Below are positions 16,393 to 25,009 of a stretch of 60,216 nt of DNA, in pieces (within the stretch, counting starts at the first letter, position 1; every line of letters begins with the position of its first letter). Both the position numbers and the translations under genes were made by a program. The DNA lies in the NCBI GenBank assembly GCA_021793175.1, contig JAJYTH010000009.1, forward strand, positions 1 to 60,216, read 5' to 3'. The notes under the pieces were generated by a model. That model saw only the letters and a program-made list of their open reading frames with translations, did not search any database and was not told where the DNA came from. The DNA comes from Actinomycetes bacterium (GTDB lineage Bacteria; Actinomycetota; Actinomycetes; Mycobacteriales; Pseudonocardiaceae).

Positions 16393-17637
16393 TCAGTCCG
16401 TGTCCCGCGCCAACAGCGACGCGGGGCGCACAGCCGCGACACCGAATTTCGAGCGCGCCGAGTCGACCGCTATCTCGGCGTCTCTCCACCGTGAGGTCGG
16501 ACGCACGTCCTCCAAGGTCAATTGCTCGGCGTCCGTGGCTCCGCTGAGCCCCTCGACTCGCACTCCCAGCAGCCGCACCGGCGCGGTAGCCGCCTCCTCC
16601 AGCAGCGAGACAGCGGTGGCGTGGATCTCTCGTGCCACGTCGGTGGCGCCCGACAGGGTACGGGCCCGGGTGATGGTTCGAAAGTCGGAGAAGCGCACCT
16701 TGATGGAAACCGTTCGGCCTCGCAGTCCCCGGCGACGCAGAGTGGCCGCGACCTTCTCCGACAGGTCCAGCAACTGTCGTTCCTGTGCCTCCCGGTCGGT
16801 GAGGTCGGTGTCGAATGTGCGTTCGGCCCCGAGGGACTTCTCCTCGCTCTCCGGCACCACGGGGCGCTCGTCCCTGCCGTGCGCCAGCGCGTGCAGGTGT
16901 TCGGCCGTGGCCACACCCACCCAACGTCGTAACCGGTCGAGTGGCGTAGCCGCGATGTCGGCGATCGTGTGCAGGCCGTGGCCGCGGAGCACTTCGGCCG
17001 TCTTCGGTCCCACGCCCCACAACGCCGACACCGGGAGCGGACGCAGGAACGAGACCGTCTCTCGCACCGGAACCACGACCATGCCGTCCGGCTTGGCCAT
17101 GCCGGAGGCGAGTTTGGCCGCGAACTTCACCCCCGCCACGCCGACAGAACACGTGACACCGTGTTCGGCCTCCACCCGAGCGCGGAGACGGGCTCCGATC
17201 TCCGTCGCGGTGGCCCCGAGTCTGCGTAGAGCACCGCCCACGTCGAGGAACGCTTCGTCGAGGCTCAACGGCTCCACAAGCGGCGTGATCTCCCTGAAGA
17301 GCGCCATCACGCTACGGGAGACTTCGCTGTAGAGACCTCGGGTCGGGGGAAGGTACACGGCGTGGGGACACAGTTTCCTCGCCGCCGCCACCGGCATGGC
17401 GGACGAGATCCCGAAGCGGCGCGCCGGATAGTTGGCCGATAGCACCACGGAACGGGGGCCGGCTCCGGCGACCACCACGGGACGGTCGACCAGTTCCGGC
17501 CGAGTCCGCAGCTCCACGGCGGCGAAGAAGGCGTCCATATCGACGTGCAGCACGTGGCAACCGGTGTCGTCGGGTCGCGTCGAATCCGTGACCCGGAACC
17601 GTTCGAACGCCTCGGGTAACGCCGTGTTCCGTCCCAT
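16393..17637 (-). CDS. dinB: DNA polymerase IV (DinB family)
   Basis: 414 residues, Y-family translesion polymerase. Catalytic motifs are intact: HVLHVDMDAFFAAVEL with the metal-binding Asp, YSEVSRSVMALF, and PLSLDEAFLDVGG with the Asp-Glu pair. The little-finger domain (KVRFSDFRTITRARTL) and the helix-hairpin-helix VSALWGVGPKTAEVLRGHG are also present. No C-terminal beta-clamp motif of classic QxxLF form was seen. No SOS box of the actinobacterial LexA type was seen upstream. A 241-bp gap with no gene separates it from DUF3040. Confidence 0.93.
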   Translation of the reverse strand: MGRNTALPEAFERFRVTDSTRPDDTGCHVLHVDMDAFFAAVELRTRPELVDRPVVVAGAGPRSVVLSANYPARRFGISSAMPVAAARKLCPHAVYLPPTRGLYSEVSRSVMALFREITPLVEPLSLDEAFLDVGGALRRLGATATEIGARLRARVEAEHGVTCSVGVAGVKFAAKLASGMAKPDGMVVVPVRETVSFLRPLPVSALWGVGPKTAEVLRGHGLHTIADIAATPLDRLRRWVGVATAEHLHALAHGRDERPVVPESEEKSLGAERTFDTDLTDREAQERQLLDLSEKVAATLRRRGLRGRTVSIKVRFSDFRTITRARTLSGATDVAREIHATAVSLLEEAATAPVRLLGVRVEGLSGATDAEQLTLEDVRPTSRWRDAEIAVDSARSKFGVAAVRPASLLARDTD

Positions 17638-17702
17638 CGGTGTCCAAGCCTACGTCGCCCCACCGACGGTTCCGTGTCGGTGAGGAAGGCGACCAGGAGG
17701 CG

Positions 17703-18458
17703 TCAGGCCGGTTTACGAGCGAAAGCGTGCAGACGGCTCGCGATGTCCCGCAACGGAGCCGTCACCGCGGCCAACGCCTCGAACTCGGCGAGATCCCGCT
17801 CCCACGACGCAGCCGTCCCGGGGGTGGGCTCGGCCGAAATGGTCTCCGACACGACACCGTCGCCCTGGATGTGTTCCACAGACAGCCCCGCCTCGTCGAG
17901 CAGGGTGGTCAGTCCCTCGACGTCGAGCCTGCGCAGGAGCGTGTCGGAGTCGCCGCTCAACACACCACTGGGCTCGGCGAGCAACCGACGGGCCTCCACG
18001 AGCCGGCCCGTGAGAGCCCGGTGCAGCACGGCCGCGTGACGATTGGCCGCCAGCACCGACACAGCACCGCCACCCGCGGTCACCTCGGCGATCGCCGCGA
18101 CGACGCTCTCCGGGTCGTCCACGACCTCCAACAACGAATGCGCGAGCACGAGATCGGCGGAACCCGGCCGAACATGCTCGGCCAACGCGTCGGAGTCGTC
18201 GGCCACCACCGTGATCCGGTCGGAGACGCCGTCCTCCGCCGCGCGCCGCTCCAGGGTGGCCAGAGCGTCGAGGTTGGGCTCCACCACCGTCACTCTGCAT
18301 CCGGCGGCCGCAAAGGGCACAGCCCACACACCGCTGCCGCCGCCGACATCCACCACCACCGGTTCCTCGGCTCTCCGAGCGCGCGCGGCACGCAGCTCGG
18401 CCTCCAGCACCTTCCGCACCGCCGCCGACCCCTGACCGGCCGAAGTCTCCGCTCGCAT
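17703..18458 (-). CDS. Class I SAM-dependent methyltransferase
   Basis: 251 residues. The Rossmann SAM-binding signature VVVDVGGGSGVWAVPF is at about residues 34-49, followed by motif II VTVVEPNLDAL, an Asp-containing VVADDSDALAE and post-motif ADLVLAHSLLEVV. It resembles CmoA/SmtA-like enzymes, but the substrate is unknown. It is divergent from the ParA gene at 18526 across 67 bp, and a -10-like element sits 7 bp from its ATG, so its transcript may be leaderless. Confidence 0.85.
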   Translation of the reverse strand: MRAETSAGQGSAAVRKVLEAELRAARARRAEEPVVVDVGGGSGVWAVPFAAAGCRVTVVEPNLDALATLERRAAEDGVSDRITVVADDSDALAEHVRPGSADLVLAHSLLEVVDDPESVVAAIAEVTAGGGAVSVLAANRHAAVLHRALTGRLVEARRLLAEPSGVLSGDSDTLLRRLDVEGLTTLLDEAGLSVEHIQGDGVVSETISAEPTPGTAASWERDLAEFEALAAVTAPLRDIASRLHAFARKPA

Positions 18459-18465
18459 GGAATCA

Positions 18466-18518
18466 AGAGTAGTTGGGGCACCTCACACGTTCTCATGGTG
18501 ACCACACCCGGCTACGCT
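18466..18518. promoter_or_regulatory. Back-to-back leaderless promoters (methyltransferase and ParA)
   Basis: On the minus strand TACTCT (18471-18466) ends 7 bp before the methyltransferase ATG. On the plus strand TACGCT (18513-18518) ends 7 bp before the parA GTG, with a -35-like TTCTCA 17 bp upstream (18490-18495). Neither start has a Shine-Dalgarno sequence. The geometry fits leaderless mRNAs common in actinomycetes. Confidence 0.55.
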
Positions 18519-18525
18519 CGCAGGC

Positions 18526-19413
18526 GTGCACACGGTCGCCGTACTCAGCCTCAAGGGAGGCGTCGGCAAAACGACGGTTGCTCTGGGTATTGCCTCGGCT
18601 GCGCTACGCAGGGGAACCCGGACGCTGGTGGCGGACCTCGATCCGCAGGGCAATGCCACTGCCACGCTGGATCCTCCGCTGACCGACGCCACACTCGCCG
18701 ATGTATTGGAGGCACCCCGGCTGGGGGTGCTGACGAAAGCGATCGCGGCCAGCGGATGGAGCGACGCCGTCGACGTGCTCGTCGGGTCCGAGGAGCTCGA
18801 ACTCCTCAACGAGCCGGGCCCGCACGCACACCGCATGGACAATCTCGCGAGGGCGTTGCACGAGCTACGCACCTACCCCCGAGGCAAGCCCTACGAGCTC
18901 GCCATCCTCGACTGTCCCCCATCGCTCGGGCGGTTGACCCGTTCAGCGCTCATCGCCGCCGACAGTGCCCTGCTCGTCACCGAGCCCACCATGTACGCGG
19001 TGGCGGGCGCGCAGCGTGCGTTGGAGGCCATCGACAACGTCCGTGCCGAGCACAATCCCCGGTTGCGTCCGGCGGGTGTCGTGGTCAACCGGTTGCGCAG
19101 CCGGTCTTACGAACACGAGTACCGCGTCCAGGAACTACGGGAGTCGTTCGGGCGGCTCGTGATGCCCACGGCGATCCCCGACCGCCTGGTCATCCAGCAG
19201 GCACAGGGTGCCTGCACACCCATCCACGAATGGAACTCACCCGCCGCACAGGAGATCGCGCTCACCTTCAACATGGTGCTCGCGAAGATCCTGAGGTCCG
19301 ACCGCGCGGGACGCCACCGCCTCACCGGTCATGAACCGCCCGAGCCCGCCCCACCCAGGGGCGGAGGGCCCACCCCTCGGCTGCCCACCGATCGACCGTA
19401 CGTCGACCGCTAG
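18526..19413 (+). CDS. ParA/Soj-family ATPase, solitary
   Basis: 295 residues. Deviant Walker A SLKGGVGKTTVALGIA with the signature lysine, Walker A' LVADLDPQGNATATL and Walker B YELAILDCPPSLGRL are all intact. The C-terminal region carries MPTAIPDRLVIQQAQ typical of chromosomal ParA-like proteins. The last ~30 residues are Pro/Gly-rich and unconserved. No ParB or small DNA-binding partner is adjacent; neighbours are a methyltransferase (divergent) and pyrD. It is distinct from the second ParA at 45.8 kb, which sits in the condensin operon. Role in positioning DNA or proteins is inferred only. Confidence 0.85.
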   Translation: MHTVAVLSLKGGVGKTTVALGIASAALRRGTRTLVADLDPQGNATATLDPPLTDATLADVLEAPRLGVLTKAIAASGWSDAVDVLVGSEELELLNEPGPHAHRMDNLARALHELRTYPRGKPYELAILDCPPSLGRLTRSALIAADSALLVTEPTMYAVAGAQRALEAIDNVRAEHNPRLRPAGVVVNRLRSRSYEHEYRVQELRESFGRLVMPTAIPDRLVIQQAQGACTPIHEWNSPAAQEIALTFNMVLAKILRSDRAGRHRLTGHEPPEPAPPRGGGPTPRLPTDRPYVDR

Positions 19414-19894
19414 GCGGACAGGACGCAGCGGCTTCCGAGGGCGGCCCTCTCCCGAGTACGGCCGGTTTTCCCCCGACGCCCGTCGGCCTCGCCCCCACAC
19501 GAGTTCGGGTCCGGGCCGGCCGACGGTGCGCCACCGAAAAATACGTTGCCGTACACCTCCGATCCCACCTAACGTGGCGGTACACGGGAAAGGAGGTGGT
19601 CCGACGGTGAATATCCACAGGACTCGTGAGGTGGCTGTCCACTGACAGCACACGGACCACCCAGTTGGCACGTGTGTCTGCCGGTGAATACCAGGCAGTC
19701 ACCGGCCTCCAGTGCTCTCGGGGACCGGTCCGCCTCGAGCCCGAACGGCTGACGACGTTCCGGGAGTCGCACTGGAGGTCTTTTCATTTCCGGGTGCTGC
19801 GGAAGGGACCGGGGAAGCTTTCCGCGGTACCCGGTCCGCATCGCTCGCGACAGACGCGACAGCCACGACGGCTCGGCGGCGGAGCCACGACCGT
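19414..19894 (+). other. Structured 481-bp leader/intergenic region upstream of pyrD
   Basis: No full gene. Two near-identical 13-mers, CGTTGCCGTACAC (19544-19556) and CGTGGCGGTACAC (19573-19585), lie 29 bp apart. A perfect AGGAGG (19591-19596) precedes a 12-codon frame. Then come an 8-bp hairpin GCCGGTGA/TCACCGGC (19680-19706) and a 9-bp pairing CCTCCAGTG/CACTGGAGG (19706-19714 with 19770-19778) followed by TCTTTTC. The two helices share one base and could form together or compete. This resembles an attenuator layout ahead of pyrD. Confidence 0.5.
19607..19645 (+). CDS. Possible 12-residue leader peptide upstream of pyrD
   Basis: GTG start 10 bp after a consensus AAAGGAGGTGG, then MNIHRTREVAVH and TGA. 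The ribosome site is the best in this part of the window, but the frame is far too short for a domain. It precedes the hairpins described for the pyrD leader. A regulatory leader peptide is one reading; a coincidental G-rich site is the alternative. There is no obvious run of one amino acid's codons. Confidence 0.3.
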   Translation: MNIHRTREVAVH

Positions 19895-20977
19895 ATGACG
19901 GATACTGGTGCCGTGCTCTTCGACAAGATCGTCCGACCCGCTCTCTACCGTCTCCACCGCCACGACGCGGAAGCGGTGCACGAACGCACCGTGAGCCTGT
20001 TGGCGAGGCTCGGCACGATCGATCCCGTGACCACCGCGTTGCGGCGCCATTACCGGGTCGACGACCCGTGCACGGTCTTCGGTATCCGATTCCCCAGCCG
20101 TCTCGGACTGGCCGCAGGCATGGACAAGGACGGTCGCGCGCTCAAAGCGTGGCCCGCGCTCGGCTTCGGGTTCGTCGAGGTCGGCACGGTCACCTGGCAC
20201 GCGCAACCGGGCAACCCACGGCCGAGGTTGTTCGCGCTGAGCGACAGCGACGCCGTGATCAACCGCATGGGGTTCAACAACGCGGGTGCGACCGCCCTCG
20301 CCCGGCGCCTCGCGGCCACGGGCCAACTCGACGTTCCCCTGGGCATCAGCATCGGCAAGTCGAAGGTCACGCCGGTCGAGGACGCGATAGCCGACTATCG
20401 GAATTCGTTGGTGACTCTGCACCCGTACGCCGACTACATGGCCGTGAACGTGAGCTCCCCTAACACCCCGGGGTTACGCAAACTCCAGGACCGGGGCGCG
20501 CTCACGGAGTTGCTCACGGAGTTGTCCCGTACCACGCGCAGCCTCGCGGAGGACAGCGGGCGAGGGCCGGTGCCACTGCTCGTGAAAGTGGCGCCCGACC
20601 TGTCTTTCGACGCCATCGCGGAGCTGCTCGGTGTGTGCTCGGAGCACGGAGTCGCGGGCATCATCGCGACGAACACGACCCTGGCCCGCGACGGGCTCGC
20701 TCCGCGAGACGCCCGGTTCGTCGACGAGCAGGGCGGATTGTCGGGCCGCCCGCTGACCGCGCGTGCTCTGAACGTGGTGCGTTTCGTGCGTGAGCAGGCC
20801 GGAGACTCCCTGCCGATCATCGGGGTCGGTGGGATCAGCGGTCCCGACGACGCGCTGCGCATGCTCGACGCGGGCGCGAGTCTGCTCCAGGTCTTCACCG
20901 CCTTCGCACTGCACGGTCCCGGCGTGGTGAAACGGATCAACTCCCGGCTCACGCTTCGATCGGCCGCAACGCGCTGA
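19895..20977 (+). CDS. pyrD: Dihydroorotate dehydrogenase (quinone), class 2
   Basis: 360 residues. It oxidises dihydroorotate to orotate with FMN and passes electrons to quinone at the membrane (fourth step of UMP synthesis). Class 2 features: N-terminal helices [18 protein letters not shown] for membrane association, [56 protein letters not shown] with the catalytic serine, and [28 protein letters not shown] 19895 is chosen by homologue length; the internal GTG at 19913 is possible. The frame is open upstream to 19712. Its last 29 bp overlap the convergent allophanate-hydrolase-like gene. Confidence 0.95.
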   Translation: MTDTGAVLFDKIVRPALYRLHRHDAEAVHERTVSLLARLGTIDPVTTALRRHYRVDDPCTVFGIRFPSRLGLAAGMDKDGRALKAWPALGFGFVEVGTVTWHAQPGNPRPRLFALSDSDAVINRMGFNNAGATALARRLAATGQLDVPLGISIGKSKVTPVEDAIADYRNSLVTLHPYADYMAVNVSSPNTPGLRKLQDRGALTELLTELSRTTRSLAEDSGRGPVPLLVKVAPDLSFDAIAELLGVCSEHGVAGIIATNTTLARDGLAPRDARFVDEQGGLSGRPLTARALNVVRFVREQAGDSLPIIGVGGISGPDDALRMLDAGASLLQVFTAFALHGPGVVKRINSRLTLRSAATR

Positions 20978-22307
20978 GGTGCCGTAGGTAGGCGCGCCAG
21001 CACTGCCACGCCGTGAGGTCCTCGCCGCGTTCGGCCACCGCCGGGTCACACAAGATCGCCAAGGAACTCGTTCCATCCGACAGTTCCACCGTGCCCAGAC
21101 GCATGGGTGCCGGCAGATGCGCCACGAACTCACCCAGCGCCGACGGGGAGAGCAGCCAGCGTTCTCCCACCAACGAGCCGCCCTGCTGGGGAGCCCTCGC
21201 GTCCACGACGCCCGCTTCGGGCGGCTCCTGCCCGATCAGCAGCATCCGGTAGTGACGCGCGGTCGTGACGAATCCTGCGAACCGCGCACCGGCCTCGGTC
21301 AGATCGTTCGCACGAGGTTGGCCCCGTAGATAGGCTCCGAACGCCACCAGGCCGACCCCGGTGTCCGGATAGGGGGTCGAAGCTTGCGAACCGGTGAGTA
21401 AACCGGCGAGATCGAGCGCCACCTGATCGTCGAACGGCTTGGTCACCACGCCCATTCCCCTTCCGTCGGCCGCGGGGATCAGCACGGCGGACGTGTCGAG
21501 ACGGGTCACCAGCTGCGCCAACGATCCGGCCTCGCTTCCGAGGGGTACCAGGAGCGCGTCGTGGTCGTGCAGGGTGAACGCCGCCCGCCGCAGGCACCAA
21601 CCGTTCGTCCCACCGAGGTCGACTTCGTCGATCAGCGCGCCCACGACACGCAGAGTGTCCATCGTCGCTTCCAGCCTCGCGCGTACGTCGACATCCAAAC
21701 GGGCGCGCAACGCGCTGTCGGGCACGCCGACACGCGGATGGTCGCCCGCGCTGAGACGGACCGAATCGGGCCAATCCCGGCTGTGACCCACGCGCGAGTC
21801 GCTTCCGGTGACCGCCGCGGCGACCCTCTGTGCCACAGCCGCTTCGCGAGCCAACACCGTGGCAGCCCCCGGCCCTCCGAGAGGCACGAGCCCACGAGTC
21901 GGGACGAACCCGACGACGTCCCGGCACACCGACGGCGGTTCGCTCACCAACAAGGCGTCGAGTTTGCTGAGCGTCTCCAGCCGTGCTTCGGGCACGGTCG
22001 CCATGGCACCGGGAACGGTATGTCCAACGACCACACCTCCCGCCTGGACCAGCCGTCCGGTGATCACGGGATCATCCGGCGCGGCGACGAGCGTGCCCAC
22101 CAACGGCAGGCGTTCCCCCGCTCGTACCCGCTCGTCCACGGACTTGGCGTCAACCAAGACGTCCTCTCGGCAGCGCAACCACACTCCCGGAGCGGGTCCG
22201 AACCCACGCGAGAGCGCGTCGAACACCGACAGTACGCGCTGGACCGCCTGGCTCATGGTGATCGGAGGAAGTGGAGCCGTGTCGTCGTCGAACAGGAACG
22301 GGTTCAC
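20949..22307 (-). CDS. Allophanate-hydrolase-like protein with degenerate amidase domain
   Basis: 452 residues. The C-terminal ~130 residues match the AtzF/DUR1,2 allophanate hydrolase C-domain pattern: [68 protein letters not shown]. The N-terminal part follows the amidase-signature fold ([61 protein letters not shown]). The catalytic Ser-cisSer-Lys is gone: the VKD lysine is replaced by AAPDD and the Ser-rich GGSSSGS loop reads GGPGAAT. It is probably a non-enzymatic derivative. It is the last gene of the pspA-pspM unit (74 bp gap), the place of the third Psp-operon gene in mycobacteria. GTG start with AAAGGA upstream. Confidence 0.7.
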   Translation of the reverse strand: MNPFLFDDDTAPLPPITMSQAVQRVLSVFDALSRGFGPAPGVWLRCREDVLVDAKSVDERVRAGERLPLVGTLVAAPDDPVITGRLVQAGGVVVGHTVPGAMATVPEARLETLSKLDALLVSEPPSVCRDVVGFVPTRGLVPLGGPGAATVLAREAAVAQRVAAAVTGSDSRVGHSRDWPDSVRLSAGDHPRVGVPDSALRARLDVDVRARLEATMDTLRVVGALIDEVDLGGTNGWCLRRAAFTLHDHDALLVPLGSEAGSLAQLVTRLDTSAVLIPAADGRGMGVVTKPFDDQVALDLAGLLTGSQASTPYPDTGVGLVAFGAYLRGQPRANDLTEAGARFAGFVTTARHYRMLLIGQEPPEAGVVDARAPQQGGSLVGERWLLSPSALGEFVAHLPAPMRLGTVELSDGTSSLAILCDPAVAERGEDLTAWQCWRAYLRHLSALRPIEA

Positions 22308-22381
22308 GCCACTGTCCTTTCAATGACAGGTTCTGGCGCGTAGTGCCTACCCCGCTCGGCAGCCGGTCAACCGGCCGATCC

Positions 22382-23293
22382 TCAGCGCGACGACAGCTCG
22401 CGTAGCGCGGAGGCCAAGCCCGCGAGACGGTCGGTCGCGTCCGTCAGGGCTTCCTTGGCCTCAGTCATACCGCTGTCGGTGGCCGCCACGGCACGGCCCG
22501 CCGCGGCGACCAAAGTGCCGTACTCCTCGACTCCCTCATCGAGCTGTTTCCGCAGGCCGGTGATAGCGGAGTCCAACGCGGGTTGTTCCGCCGGAGGCGC
22601 GGAAGCCCGAGCTCGTTCCACCGACTCGATGCGGGACGCGAGCGCACGTAACGCGGAAGCGGTCTCCATCGCGGTGGACCGAGTCTGGTCGACCGACAAA
22701 GGCGGCACAGGAACGTCCGCCGTCGAAAGTTGATCCAACAGGTCGGTCAGAGTGGACTCGCTGCGGGCCAATCGCTCCATGGGCTCCCGCGCCACTGACC
22801 CCGCACGCGGAAGCGTGGACGGTTCTCGGGCCGGGGAGACCGACATCCTGCTCAGTTGGTACAGCCGGATACCCGACCGTACGCTGAGGGCACTGAAGAC
22901 GACCGTGCCGACGAGACCGCTGAAAGCGCCTTGCCAACCGTCGATCCCCCCGGTGATGCCGGCGTAACCGGCGAGTGCGTAGAGCACGCACAGCAGGGAG
23001 AGCACGATCCACAGCGTCAGCGCACGGGAAGTACGCCGCTTACGGCGTTCATGCTTGGCCGCGGGATCGTTCCACTTCGCCCATTTGTCCCGCACCTCCG
23101 CGACGACGGGTGGGACAGCTGTGAGCGGCGGCCGTGTCACGGGCCGACCACTGTCCTCGGACGGAGTATCCGTCCGAGCACTGTCGGCGTAGGCCCGCAA
23201 CATGCGCTGCGCTCGCTGGGCGTAGTCGGGCAGACGTTGTAGATGCTTGTCGAACTTACCGAAACGCTCGTTCCGTCCGCCCGCCACGGTCAC
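22382..23293 (-). CDS. pspM: Phage-shock envelope stress response membrane protein PspM
   Basis: 303 residues. Matches the PspM (Rv2743c) type: N-terminal KFDKHLQRLPDYAQRAQRML segment, a KWAKWNDPAAKHERRKRR basic stretch, then two membrane segments (ALTLWIVLSLLCVLYALAG and GWQGAFSGLVGTVVFSALS) and a C-terminal coiled-coil region (~170-303). In mycobacteria PspM recruits PspA to the membrane under envelope stress. GTG start 22 bp after the pspA stop, in the same operon. The family assignment rests on gene order plus topology. Confidence 0.82.
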   Translation of the reverse strand: MTVAGGRNERFGKFDKHLQRLPDYAQRAQRMLRAYADSARTDTPSEDSGRPVTRPPLTAVPPVVAEVRDKWAKWNDPAAKHERRKRRTSRALTLWIVLSLLCVLYALAGYAGITGGIDGWQGAFSGLVGTVVFSALSVRSGIRLYQLSRMSVSPAREPSTLPRAGSVAREPMERLARSESTLTDLLDQLSTADVPVPPLSVDQTRSTAMETASALRALASRIESVERARASAPPAEQPALDSAITGLRKQLDEGVEEYGTLVAAAGRAVAATDSGMTEAKEALTDATDRLAGLASALRELSSR

Positions 23294-23315
23294 CCCCGCG
23301 ATAACACCGCTTCAG

Positions 23316-24164
23316 TTATGCCTGGTTCTTCTGCCGCTCGGCCTCTACCCGGGCCTGGATCTCGCGCTGGATGTCCGAACTGGTGGACGACGAGGCCGCA
23401 CCGCTGCTCGTGGAGGCACCATCGGTCACCTGCGCAACCGACTCGCCCTTCATCGACGCCCTGATCTGCTCGAGACGGTTGTGCCCGGCAAGCTGCGTGG
23501 TGGAGTGCTGAACCTCCAGCATCCGACCCTGCACCGAGTTCTGCGCCAGCTCGGCCGACCCCAGCGCCGTGCTGTAGCGCTTCTCGATCTTGTCGCGCAC
23601 CTCGTCCAACGACGGTGTGTTGCTGGGCGCCGCCAGCTCGGACATCTGGTTCAAGGACGCGGAGACCTGCTCCTGCATCTTGGCCTGCTCCAGCTGCGAG
23701 AGCAGCTTGGTGCGCTCGGCCAGCTTCTGCTGCAGCATGCTCGCGTTGCGCTCCACAGCCTGCTTGGCCTGCTCGGCGGCCTGCAAAGCCTGGTCGTGCA
23801 GCGTCTTGAGGTCCTCGATGCCCTGCTCGGCGGTCACCAACTGGGCGGCGAAACCCTCGGCGGCGGTCTCGAACTCCTGGGCCTTCGCCTCGTCGCCCTT
23901 GGCTCGAGCCTCCTCCGCGAGCGTCAACGCCTGGCGAGTGGACGCCTGCAGCTTCTCCACCTCACCGAGCTGCCGGTTCAGCTTCATCTCCAGCTGCCGT
24001 TGGTTACCGATCACCGACGCGGCCTGCTGGGAGAGCGTCTGGTGGTTCCGCTGCGCCTCCTCGATGGCCTGCTGGATCTGCACCTTCGGATCGGCGTGTT
24101 CATCGACCTTGGACGAAAACGCCGCCATGAGGTACTTCCAGAACTTCACGAACGGATTGGCCAT
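23316..24164 (-). CDS. pspA: Phage shock protein A (PspA/IM30 family)
   Basis: 282 residues, almost entirely coiled coil. PspA/IM30 proteins are ESCRT-III-like scaffolds that stabilise the inner face of the damaged cytoplasmic membrane. The start [20 protein letters not shown] is the amphipathic membrane-sensing helix and is nearly identical to the mycobacterial protein; ATG 24164 (codon 8 of the open frame) has GGAGG just upstream. Conserved [20 protein letters not shown] and [13 protein letters not shown] mark the helical domain. The last ~35 residues are Ser/Thr-rich. Next genes are pspM downstream and clgR upstream, matching the M. tuberculosis Psp system. An ECF-type promoter candidate lies 5' of it. 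Confidence 0.96.
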   Translation of the reverse strand: MANPFVKFWKYLMAAFSSKVDEHADPKVQIQQAIEEAQRNHQTLSQQAASVIGNQRQLEMKLNRQLGEVEKLQASTRQALTLAEEARAKGDEAKAQEFETAAEGFAAQLVTAEQGIEDLKTLHDQALQAAEQAKQAVERNASMLQQKLAERTKLLSQLEQAKMQEQVSASLNQMSELAAPSNTPSLDEVRDKIEKRYSTALGSAELAQNSVQGRMLEVQHSTTQLAGHNRLEQIRASMKGESVAQVTDGASTSSGAASSSTSSDIQREIQARVEAERQKNQA

Positions 24165-24227
24165 CTCCTCCGCCTGCCTTCTCACATCCCACAGTTACCG
24201 ATCGGGTGACCACCTGCCCGTTGCGCT

Positions 24228-24264
24228 GTTCGCTCGCCGAACACGTGACCCCCGTGTTTGTTCC
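24228..24264 (-). promoter_or_regulatory. Candidate ECF-sigma (SigE-type) promoter of pspA
   Basis: On the minus strand GGAAC (24264-24260), a 17-bp spacer and GTT (24242-24240) match the extracytoplasmic-function sigma consensus, about 76 bp upstream of pspA. A 15-bp palindrome GTTCG-CTCGC-CGAAC (24228-24242) overlaps the -10 and the start point and may be a second control site. It lies in the 215-bp gap between clgR and pspA, allowing pspA to be induced separately from clgR. Confidence 0.5.
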
Positions 24265-24379
24265 ATCGTGTCAGGTCGCACGTCGGCGTTCCAGACGACC
24301 CCTGCGATTTCAGGGAGACCCCTGACCGGGTCGAGGCCCATCGGTGACGTTCTCGTCACCTCATTCCCGACCCGGGCGG

Positions 24380-24856
24380 TCACGCGGCCAGAACGGCCTT
24401 CGACTTCGGAGCGCGAATCGTGGTGCGCAAAGCGGGAGGCAGGTAGAGGTCGGAGAGGTCCTTGTCCGCCGTGGCGCCGGTAAGGCGATCCTCCTCGAAG
24501 CCCTCGGCACCGGCCGGCACCGGCTCCTTACCGTCCGTGGCACTCACGCCGCCGGCGTCGCTCATCGAGGCACGCTCGGGCCTCGGTTCGGACGTGGGCT
24601 CGACACCCGATTCGACGCGGTCGAGGGCCGCCACATCCTCCGCGACGTTATGCAGCAATTCGCCGAGAGGAAGGTCCAGTGCCTCACAGATCGAGGCGAG
24701 TAACTCGCTGGACGCCTCCTTCTGGCCTCGCTCGACCTCGGACAAGTACCCGAGGCTCACCTTGGCGGCGCGGGAGATGTCGCGCAGCGTCCGGCGCTTG
24801 GTGGTGCGGGCATGACGGAGCCGATCACCGATCGCCTCACGCAACAGCACGGTCAT
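24380..24856 (-). CDS. clgR: XRE-family transcriptional regulator ClgR
   Basis: 158 residues. The N-terminal HTH_XRE domain ([40 protein letters not shown]) is of the ClgR type that activates clp protease and psp genes in actinomycetes. The C-terminal ~80 residues are acidic linker, then a conserved [18 protein letters not shown] block ending VLAA. That tail resembles the ssrA-like alanine degron through which ClpP removes ClgR in Streptomyces. ATG 24856 has GGGAGG 6-7 bp upstream; the frame extends to 25000 without support. Order pgsA-cinA-clgR-pspA-pspM matches mycobacteria, and a ClgR box lies upstream. Confidence 0.93.
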   Translation of the reverse strand: MTVLLREAIGDRLRHARTTKRRTLRDISRAAKVSLGYLSEVERGQKEASSELLASICEALDLPLGELLHNVAEDVAALDRVESGVEPTSEPRPERASMSDAGGVSATDGKEPVPAGAEGFEEDRLTGATADKDLSDLYLPPALRTTIRAPKSKAVLAA

Positions 24857-24929
24857 CACGCGCCTCCCTTCCAACTGTGTCCACGGTACCGAGAACGAGG
24901 GACGGAACGCAGGTGTCCACGGCCCCGTC

Positions 24930-24943
24930 CGCCCACAGCGAAC
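24930..24943 (+). promoter_or_regulatory. Candidate ClgR box upstream of clgR
   Basis: CGCCCACAGCGAAC fits the core CGCYNANRGCGWWS reported for corynebacterial ClgR at every specified position. It lies 74-87 bp upstream of the clgR ATG, in the 153-bp gap after cinA, consistent with autoregulation. The upstream W positions of the longer consensus are not met. Confidence 0.55.
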
Positions 24944-25009
24944 GCAATTTCGGCCTCCAACCCGGTTCGAGCCGTGATATAGGCGATACAGGCGTGGCAT
25001 TACACACGG

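Noticed and set aside
17640-19334. 564-codon plus-strand open frame
   Set aside because: Crosses antisense of the methyltransferase and then an alternative frame of parA; both real genes are well supported.
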